Assembly (NCBI RefSeq): GCF_003286085.1
Contig: NW_020825288.1
Coordinates: 20,708,001 to 20,772,000, forward strand
Reading direction: 5' to 3'
DNA from: Drosophila persimilis
Taxonomy: Eukaryota > Arthropoda > Insecta > Diptera > Drosophilidae
DNA length: 64,000 nt
The notes beneath the pieces were generated by a model. It was not told the DNA's origin. It worked only from the letters and a program-made list of their open reading frames with translations, and did no database searches. The translations under genes were made by a program, and so were the position numbers. Shown one piece after another: positions 56,540 through 64,000 of the stretch. Positions within the stretch are counted from its first letter, which is position 1. Every line of letters starts with the position of its first letter.

Positions 56540-57190
56540 AAATTATATATTTAATTCTTGCTCTTTTTCGAATGAAAAAATAAATAATAAAAAACGTAAA
56601 CAATATTAAGGATTTTTTTTAAATTTTATTTTCATTATTTCCTAAGTAGTTTTTTATATATTATATATTTAATTTCTGTTTGGATTTTTCTTTATATTTT
56701 GAATTAATTGAATTTAATTTTAAATTTTATTTTTTATTTTTCTTCATTACCTTTTTTTTAGATATACAGAATTTTTTCTATAGTTTTCTCAACAATTTTT
56801 TTAATTCCAAAAAATTTGTCTTCAAATCGAATTTAGTTTTTTCTTTTTTTACATCAAGAATCCGAGAATTCACTTTAAAAAAACTGACGTATTAGATATC
56901 TATTTAGACAATTTTTTTTTTTTTTTTTTTTTACAAAATATGTTATATTTTCTATTTTTATATTCTATGTATTTCTTTGTATTTTTAGATATCTATTTAA
57001 TCTAAATTTAATTTATTATTTTATATATTTATATGTTTTCATTCTATGTATTTTATTTTAATTTTTTTTCTTAATTTTTTTTTTGTCTTTTAATTTTATT
57101 ATAATTGGGATTTTATTTTACAATTAATGTAAACATTTTTTTTCACTATATACATATCTTTTATTTAGCTACATTTTCCTGTATTTTCTC
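56540..57190. other. T-rich spacer
   Basis: Low-complexity TTTTATTTT-type sequence including a poly-T of about 23 nt near 56910-56932. The TTTTAGATATCTATTTA word occurs near 56894 and 56986. No gene. Confidence 0.6.
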
Positions 57191-58540
57191 TGTAACCAAC
57201 CCCCTTTTGGATACGGCTACCCCTGTGCCGCACTCCGCCCCTGTTTTCGTGAGCATCGTCTAAGAGCCTGGCCATGGCTGGGTGTCTGGTGGTGTTTCTC
57301 GATGCTTTTTTCCGTTTTCTTCGTGGCCAAAGTGTTTGTCGATAAACCGAAAAGAGCGAAGGTGATGTTCAAGGAAGCAGCATGTGGTGGGGCGAGGGGC
57401 GAAGGGGGGCAAACGATTGACCAAAGACCGCATAGTGTAATAAAAATTAAATCGCAAGCAAAAATAACAAATAAAAGCGTGCGAAAATGAAGACGAAAAC
57501 GAGGAAAAATATCGGAGTCACGAACATTGAAATATGGGTGCCACAGAAAAACAGAGAAAGAGAGAGAGGGAGAGAGAGAGAGGGAGAGCCATCCGTGCTG
57601 ATGAGGATGTGGATGCTGGAGGACATGGACATTCGACTGATAAATGCGTGGAAAATGCAACAGCTGCCAGAAGTGGATAAGAAGCAGGCGGCAGGCGGCA
57701 GGCGAGGCACCACACCATGAGGCAGGCAGCAAGAAGAAAAGAGGGAAAATCCAACGGTAGAGCAGTGCCGTGGCAGTGTCTCCTGTGTGTGTGTGTGTGT
57801 TGGTAAACAAATCATTTGAAAGGATTTTCACACACAATCCATCTTCGCAGGACTCTCACTGAGAGATCTCTCTCTCTCTCTCTCTCTGCCTCTCGCCGCA
57901 GGACAGCAGCAACCTGTTTCTACCCGAAAGGATCAACAAAAGGAGTCCTGCTGCAGGCCAAAAAAAAAAAAGAGAAAGTTTTTCGTTTTGTTTTTCTGCA
58001 CGAAATTTCAGAAAATTTGAGGCAAAAATTTTGAATAGCCAAAACATTCGGATCCTAACAGTGCAAGAACAATGCAGAAAGGACATGAATCCGTAGCAGA
58101 TCCTTTGGCTTTAGTTCCACTTTCGAGGAGTGCCTGAAGGACATTCGTGGGTTTAGCACTCCGTAATCTTATGCAATGCCCAATGCCAAAGGTCGAAGGT
58201 CAACCAAGGAAAGTGCAAGCGATTTCCATACCCTAGATTTATGGGCCTTAAGCCTCAAAGACAGGCCTCGGGCACAGCCTCTCCTCACAGAAAGGGGCGT
58301 AGGACGTGGGCGTGTGTGCGGTCGCTAAACTGTTGCAAGGTCAATGCTTCATGCGCCTCATTATCCTTATGCGCCTTATACTTATGGTAATTAGGTTAAT
58401 GATCATCTTTATGACTTCTTAAAGTGTCCGCTGCAATTTGTTATGCAAATTAATATTTTTTTTGGGCCCGCTTTTCGATCATTTGCTGTGCATATGGCTG
58501 TTCGTTTTTGGGTTTTCTTTATTGGGAAATATGGCGGGAA
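57190..58540. other. Non-coding block with GA/CT runs and a 3'-splice-like tract
   Basis: GGGAGAGAGAGAGAGGGAGAG lies near 57569-57589, a GT run at 57784-57801, and GGCAGGCGGCAGGCG near 57687-57702. CTCTCTCTCTCTGCCTCTCGCCGCAG ends near 57901, a strong 3' splice-site look-alike followed by GACAGCAGCAACC. ATGCAAAT is at 58443. The minus-strand frame 57217-57837 is not a credible gene. Confidence 0.5.
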
Positions 58541-58544
58541 TTTA

Positions 58545-59370
58545 CAGGCATTTTTGCGGTTTCTTTGGGAGGGAAAATGTGGTTTTCTTTGGGGAAGAAA
58601 ATTTGAGTTTTTTGAGGAAGAACATGAGATTTTTTTGCCGGAGAAATTGTGAGTTTTTAGAAGTTGAAAATGGGACTTCTTTGAAGAAGAAAATGTGACT
58701 TTTTAAAGGAAGTAAATATGACTTCTTTTAAGGAAGAAAATGTGACTTCTTTGAGGTAGAAACTGTGACTTTTTAAGGGAAGAAAATGTGACTTCTTTGA
58801 GGTAGAAACTGTGACTTTTTAAGGGAAGAAAATGTGACTTCTTTGAGGTAGAAAACAAGACTACTTTGAGGGAGAAAATGCATGCATTTTTGCGGTTTCT
58901 TTGGGAGGGAAAATAATGTTTCTTCGGGAGGAAAATGTGACTTCTTTTAAGGAAGAAAAGGTGACTTCTTTGAGGATACAAAATGTGTCTACTTTGAGGG
59001 AGAAAATGTGACTTCTTTGGGTCAGAATATTCATGTATTTTTGTGGTTTCTTTGGGATGGAAAATGGTGTCTCTTTAGGGAAGAAAATGATGACTTTTTT
59101 AAGGAAGAAAATGCGCATTTTTTAAGGAAAAAAGTCAGACTTTATTGGGGAAAATAATGTGGGTTTTTTTTAGGATAAAACGGTGACTTTTTGAGGAAGA
59201 AAATGTGACTTCTTTGAGGATAAAAAATGTGACTCCTCTGAAGAAGAAAATGCTTGAATTTTTGTGGTTTCTTTGGGATAGAAAAAGGGGTTTCTTTAGA
59301 GAAAAAAGCGACTTCTTTGAGGAAGAAAATGTGACCTTTTTTGAAGAAGAAAATATGTTTTTTCGGCTTG
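58545..59370. repeat. Approximately 24-bp minisatellite (GAAGAAAATGTGACTTCTTTGAGG), about 30 copies, with a longer period
   Basis: Units of GGAAGAAAATGTGACTTCTTTGAG and variants fill the region. A distinct segment, CATTTTTGCGGTTTCTTTGGGAGGGAAAAT, punctuates it near 58548, 58885, 59037 (TATTTTTGTGG) and 59258 (AATTTTTGTGG). A higher-order structure with unequal blocks is therefore visible. The reverse strand reads as repeated KRSHIFFL-like octapeptides because the period is a multiple of three; these are not considered genes. Confidence 0.95.
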
Positions 59371-59399
59371 GAAATGGCTTGTATTTTATATTTAAATAA

Positions 59400-60126
59400 T
59401 ACCAGAATCATATGGGGAATATCTTAAGGTTTAAATAGAAAACCATTTCTTGGCATTTTCTAGATAAAATTATACTTGAATTTTGAATCTTGGATCGTGC
59501 TGTTTGTTCCCCTTGTTCCCAATTTTGTCGTCTATTCCTTTAGCTCCCATTATTGCCTGCAATTTTGCCTCACAATTTCTACCACTTCTAATACTTCTCT
59601 AAAGTTTTCCTTTTCCTTTTCGTTTCCATTTGTGCTTTCAATTTTCATTTTCATTTAGCCAAATTCTCAGCGTGTTCCTCTTTCCCCCTCTCTCTCTCTC
59701 CGTCTCTCTTTGACTCTGAAACTGTAATCTGTATGGAAATTTCAAGTAATTTTCCCTTTTACCAAAAATTTGATTAAATTCCTTTGGACAAGGATCTACC
59801 CCCTCCCCCCCCCTGCACTCAGCGCATTTCCATGTCATTTTCATTTTCCTGCTTCTGCAATTTACACAAAATTAAATTCGAAAAATGTCCTCTGTTGTCT
59901 TTGCGCATCGAAGGAGGGGAGGGCAGGGAGTGAGGAGGGAGGGGGGGGAGGAGGAGGCAATAAATGAAAAAATTCCAATGCAACGTTTGAAGTTTATTGG
60001 CCATAAATAAGGGGCGCCCCCAAAGGACACTCGGACTACAAGGACTACAAGGACTAGCCAGAGGCGACAGCGATTGACAATTTGATTAAAAAACAGAGAG
60101 AGGGGGAGGTAGAGGGAGAGCAGTGC

Positions 60127-60159
<33 letters not shown>

Positions 60160-61090
60160 AGGATGCACTTTACAGGGATCTGCCCATGCAGATCCACACC
60201 TTTAGAGCTTTTCCGCCCACTTTTGCACCCACTTTTGCACCCACTTTTGCACCCACTTTTGCACCCACTTTTGCACCCACTTTTGCACCCTTTTTTGCAC
60301 CTATTTTCCCAGTGAATTGTTGCCCATTTTCCCCCTCATTAAAGTGAAAGTTTTCATCGGGAATTTAATGGCAGAAAAGCATTCAAAAGGCATTCGAAAA
60401 AGCATTCGAAAAGGCATTCATCCGTTTGGAGTAATTGTTGCTAATGAATGAAGGCGGATGGGGAGCGAGAGGGGGGCTTGGGGGGGGGCAGCTTATTTAA
60501 GTGGCTAATTTCAATGGCTGGAAATGTCCTGCTGGAATGTTGTCCTGCCTGAAACCCGAAGGGTGGGGGGGGGCAACGTCCAAATGACAAATGAAATTGC
60601 AGCCGCTGCACAAAATGCAAATGAAATGTGAAATGCCATGCCCCACACGCAGTGGCAGAGAGTCGGATGCCATGCCACCACGTTGCAAGGACAATGTGTG
60701 AACACAAAATGCAACCGTCTGTTTGTGTGTGGCTGTGTGCGTGTGTTGCATGAGTGAAATGTCTGTCGTGTCGTTTTGTGTTTTACAAATTTCCGCATTT
60801 ATTGCCACTGACAAAATATGATACGAATCCCAAATGTCCGTGCGATTCGTAGAACGAGAAATTAATATTATTGATTAAATAATTGAATTTGGCATTTGGC
60901 CAAAATGAATTATTACTGCCACAGGCGCTGTCCCCCCCTGGCCCCAGGCAAACCAGAGTGCCCCCCTCCGCCCACTAATTCTATCCAACATTTTGGTTTT
61001 GCATTTTGTGTAAATTGGCGCTGACATTCGAGGGATTTTTGTTTGCGTTTTGAATGAATGAATGATTGTCCATCAATGGGCATTAATTTG
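59400..61090. other. Non-coding block with a 12-bp array and GA/CT runs
   Basis: Contains CT at 59692-59701, GA at about 60132-60159, the 12-bp array at 60217-60300 and a 13-bp AGCATTCGAAAA-type array at about 60376-60420. GCCATAAA is at 60000 and ATGCAAAT at 60615. No gene is recognised. Confidence 0.55.
60217..60300. repeat. 12-bp tandem repeat (CCACTTTTGCAC, seven units)
   Basis: Six identical units start at 60217, 60229, 60241, 60253, 60265 and 60277. The seventh (60289) reads CCTTTTTTGCAC. Because 12 is a multiple of three the array gives open frames with repeated HPLL or APTF residues. Confidence 0.98.
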
Positions 61091-62830
61091 TGAATATTTT
61101 AGGGATTTATTGTGACATTTTAGGAGCCACAAATATGGGATACAGAGATGGGGCAAGAGAGATGCATAAATTTGAGATATTTTGATGGAAAGAAGGCCAA
61201 TAAAAATATTCTCCCCCTTCGAAATATCCTAGATATTTTGGGTGTTTTTAGACCCTCCAATCGAGAAATATATGCGCTAAAAGATACTCCAGAAAGAGGT
61301 AAGGAATAGACCTCAAAAGCATGTCTACAAAAATGTATCTCTATCTGTTAAAGCCTCTAAAATCTCCCACTTGCCTGTATGGCTGGCATTTATGAAACAA
61401 TTACGAGAGAAATTCAGGAAACCCTCTCAAAGGAGGCACCGCCCCCCCCCCCCCCCGCCAAAAGCAGAGAACTCTCTCTGCCTTCAAAGCCAAGGACCCT
61501 TTCTCCAACTTCCTCTGCCATTTCTCCACAACTCTCCACCTCCGTTCTTGCCACATCCTTTGCGGGCCCCTGCCTTTTGTGGCATGTGGCTGGGTCCTCC
61601 TTTTGCTTCATTTGCCTTTCGGTTTTAATAAAATATTTCATAATTCCCCAGCGATGCTTTTGCTATTGACACTTGCTCGATGCTCCCCCTCCGCCTCCCC
61701 CCCTCTGTCTGTGTGTCTGTGCCCCTTGTTGTGGCACTGTGGCTGGCCCGCCTGCTGTGCAGTCAAACGCGTAGGTGAAAGTTTGCTCTTGCAGAGCTGC
61801 AGTGTCCTTTCCCCCCCCCCTGCCACGGAGACACGTTGTCCACAGGACCTCTTGAAGCACCAGGGACACCAGAGACACCATCGAGAGGACATCAACAACA
61901 ATGCCAGCAGCAGACGTACGTTCGCTGGTGGCTGGTGGCTGTTGGCTGTTGGCTGGAGGTCCTTCGTCCTCCTGGCATTTGAATTGATTTCAGCGTGTTG
62001 ATGGCGTTGACACAAAAAGCTTTTTACGAGGGGGGGTGCCGGGCGGGGGGCGGGCGCCCTCTGCGGTCGTTCCACGGCGGCCACCTATGGCGTGGCGCTT
62101 CCGTGGACAGCGAATGGTCCTGCGGCCATCCTGCAGCCGCGCATCCTGTTCTTGTTGCTCTCCTTCTCTGCGATGATTTACATACAAAGTGAACATGTAA
62201 GGGGGTTTTTTTTACGTCCTGTTTTTGATTGGGGGAGGTAGTCCTCCTTCCTCCTCCCCCCCTCCTCGTGTCTCCTGCTGTAAAATCCTGCTTTTCGTTG
62301 GCCGCCTCCTGCCGTTTTCTCCTTCGTTCGTGGCGGAAATTAAAGTCCTGACACCTTTAACCGACACAAGCCTGGTTATCCTTCTCACAGGATTCGCTCA
62401 AGAATCCACCAGGAAATGCTGCTATTTTTCGCGGATTTTGCATATATTTTCGGGGGGATTTTTGGTAATCATTTTCTCTCATTTTCTCTCTCGTTTTCCT
62501 TCTTGTATGCCATGGAAATGGAAGGGACAAAAGGAAGAAGTTTTCATTTGGAAATTGCAACCACCGATGTGGCTACACCTTTGTGGCACAAAGGATTTTT
62601 CCCTGGGACCTGTGACCTGTGACCGTGGGCATCGTACTGTTCCTGCGGCTGAGAGTTTTTTCGTGTATTTTTTGCGGCTTCCACCACTTACGCTAAGGAG
62701 ATGGGACCAAGAGGGGTACGAGGAGGGGGTTTCAGCTGCGGCGGAGGGAAAGAAGCGCCAGGGGAAGAGGGGGGGGGGGGGGGGAATGTTCTTTCGTGGG
62801 GAAGATCCGTTCCGATCCGTGTCTCTGGCA
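61090..62830. other. Non-coding block with poly-C and poly-G tracts
   Basis: Poly-C of 15 nt lies at 61442-61456, poly-C near 61810-61820 and poly-G of 16 nt at 62769-62784. GCTGGTGGCTGGTGGCTGTTGGCTG lies near 61923-61950. The frame 62225-62884 is long, but it crosses poly-G and an AT tail and contains no domain. Confidence 0.5.
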
Positions 62831-63380
62831 ATAATAATAATTAATATAATAATTTTTTTATCATCAAAAATCCTAATAAAATAAATTTTAAAAAATGACA
62901 TTCAAAAAATAAAATATAAATACATAAAAAACTAAAAAATAAATAAGAAAACAAATTAAAAATGTATAATAAAAAAAAAAAATATATAAAAATGTTTAAA
63001 TAAAAAGAATAATCAAAAATGAAATCTAATAAAAAAAAAGTGAAATAAAAATAAGTAAAAATTAATTAAGTAAAATAATAAAATATAAATAAATTAAAAA
63101 CAGATAATAAAAACAAACAAAATTAAAAATGAGTAATAAAATAAATAACACAAAAAATTAATCAAAACAAAATGAAATCTAATAAAAAAATAAAAAAATA
63201 AAAATAAGTAAAAATAAATTAAGTGAAATAATAAAGTATACATAAATAAAAAATTATTGGAATACACAATATAAAAAATTAAAAGTTAATAATACAAAAA
63301 AATTAAATAAAAATGTTTAATAAAATAAGATTGATGTGAAAATAAAATTAATTAATTGAAAAATAATAATTTCCCTGAGA
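62830..63380. repeat. A-rich spacer with an approximately 165-bp duplication
   Basis: AATCAAAAATGAAATCTAATAAAAAAAAAG near 63011 recurs as AATCAAAACAAAATGAAATCTAATAAAAAAAT near 63161. Both copies continue with AAAAATAAGTAAAAAT and TTAAGTNAAATAATAAA. The unit is about 157 bp. Confidence 0.75.
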
Positions 63381-64000
63381 ACTCAGTCCCATTTTTCTTC
63401 ACCATTTCCCCTTTTATCAATCAACGGGCAGCATATTTTATGAGTCAATAACAAGCCGTGAAAACAATCACAATAGCCATTATCTACCATCAGATTCAAA
63501 CATTAAACGATGGAACATCTCCCTTGGACAGAGCTCCTCCCATCCACAGGACTCCTCCCCCCAAAAGGGATGCCATTATCATAGCACAATAAAAATCCTA
63601 TAAAACCCCAGAAACCAGAACCAAATCCAAGCCTTAAATCCCTGTCTAAACGGATAAGAGAGGAGAGAACCACTCCACACTCCGTCAAGGTCATAAAACT
63701 AACCACAGTGAGCACTTGATAATTGCCACACACAGAGAGAAGCACTCCACACCAGACCAGACCACAGAGGGGCCCAGCCATTCACTCGTAAAACATGAAA
63801 AGGCGTTAAATTATTTACTTAACCAGTTGGCAGGTCCAGGGCCAGGGCCAGGGCCAGGGACCGAATAAAAGCAGAGTTGGCAGGGCCTTCCCCGCCCTGA
63901 GAAATGGCGGAAGAAAAAGGGAGCGAATGGGAGATGGAGCAATGGCAGACGACCAAAAAGATAAACGTCGACAAAGCGATTTGTATCTAATTTTATGAGG
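63380..64000. other. Terminal non-coding block
   Basis: High-complexity sequence with a hexamer array of CCAGGG (about 63836-63859). Similar CCAGGGCCAGGG words occur near 10060 and 19664. No gene is recognised before the window ends. Confidence 0.5.

Larger units (their letters stand above)
1..64000. other. Non-coding Drosophila-like DNA, probably the interior of a giant intron
   Basis: No open frame in the window has a recognisable domain, plausible exon boundaries or sustained coding character. Long frames coincide with GA/CT, CA/GT, GTT, poly-C or minisatellite DNA and are often open on both strands. The texture (microsatellite-rich GC blocks between AT-rich spacers, GCCATAAA words, Drosophila-style splice signals) fits insect intronic or intergenic DNA. 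Two plus-strand ratchet-like splice sites at 11937/11938 and 53888/53889 favour an intron over a gene desert. The host gene and species cannot be named from this sequence alone. Confidence 0.6.

Noticed and set aside
57217-57837. 206-codon minus-strand frame
   Set aside because: Dominated by CT/GA repeat-derived SLSLSPSLSFS and GT-derived THTHT residues.
58545-59370. CRISPR-like array
   Set aside because: Units are contiguous degenerate repeats without unique spacers, and the DNA is eukaryotic in character.
58703-59411. Repeated KRSHIFFL-like proteins on the minus strand
   Set aside because: Translation of the 24-bp minisatellite; several frames are broken between blocks.
60082-60347. HPLL/APTF repeat proteins
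   Set aside because: Translation of the perfect 12-bp array and a neighbouring GA run.
62225-62884. 219-codon plus-strand frame
   Set aside because: Crosses a 16-nt poly-G tract and ends in an AT-rich tail; no family resemblance and an overlapping reverse frame is open too.

Overview
This window looks like eukaryotic, insect-type non-coding DNA, most probably from Drosophila. An obscura-group species is a guess from texture only: long GA/CT and CA/GT runs, GTGGCA and GGCA repeats, poly-G tracts, and GCCATAAA and ATGCAAAT words. I found no protein-coding gene, rRNA, tRNA, CRISPR array or intact transposon that I can defend. All long open frames (up to about 220 codons) lie in low-complexity or GC-rich DNA, are often open on both strands, show no recognisable domain, and are rejected individually below.

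The layout is strikingly regular. GC-richer, high-complexity blocks of about 0.7-2.3 kb, rich in transcription-factor-like words and microsatellites, alternate with AT-rich spacers of about 0.2-0.9 kb. Most spacers are decayed local tandem duplications with units of about 36-250 bp (12.96-13.56, 16.1-17.05, 28.4-28.9, 30.3-30.7, 32.7-33.3, 37.7-37.95, 42.9-43.1, 44.7-45.3, 46.9-47.2 and 58.5-59.4 kb). Others belong to one dispersed short-motif family (ATACCAATAAAATACTAGAAA) that occurs in both orientations (2.9, 5.0, 8.0, 39.7 and 42 kb).

The most informative signals are two plus-strand sites where a complete 3' splice site (branch-like sequence, pyrimidine tract, CAG) directly abuts a 5' splice site (GTGAGA at 11938, GTAAAC at 53889). 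This is the architecture of Drosophila zero-length-exon recursive splice sites, or ratchet points. Lying 42 kb apart on the same strand with no exon between, they suggest that the window is the interior of one very long intron of a plus-strand gene whose exons are outside it. This is inference and can be tested with RNA-seq.

Other candidates are regulatory or architectural. There is a dense CGATA/TATCG array (BEAF-32/DREF-like) at 44.7-45.4 kb and a smaller one at 47.3 kb. CTCF-like AGATGGCGCC words lie at 25.66 and 29.03 kb, with a relative at 52.98 kb. A perfect E2F-type palindrome at 33.84 kb sits beside GAGA and PHO-like sites. A palindrome, TTTGCCGWCGGCAAA, recurs in full or near-full form at four loci, with a half-matching fifth. 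A perfect 39-bp-arm hairpin lies at 102-186. All motif identifications are by eye; none has been tested against databases or alignments.
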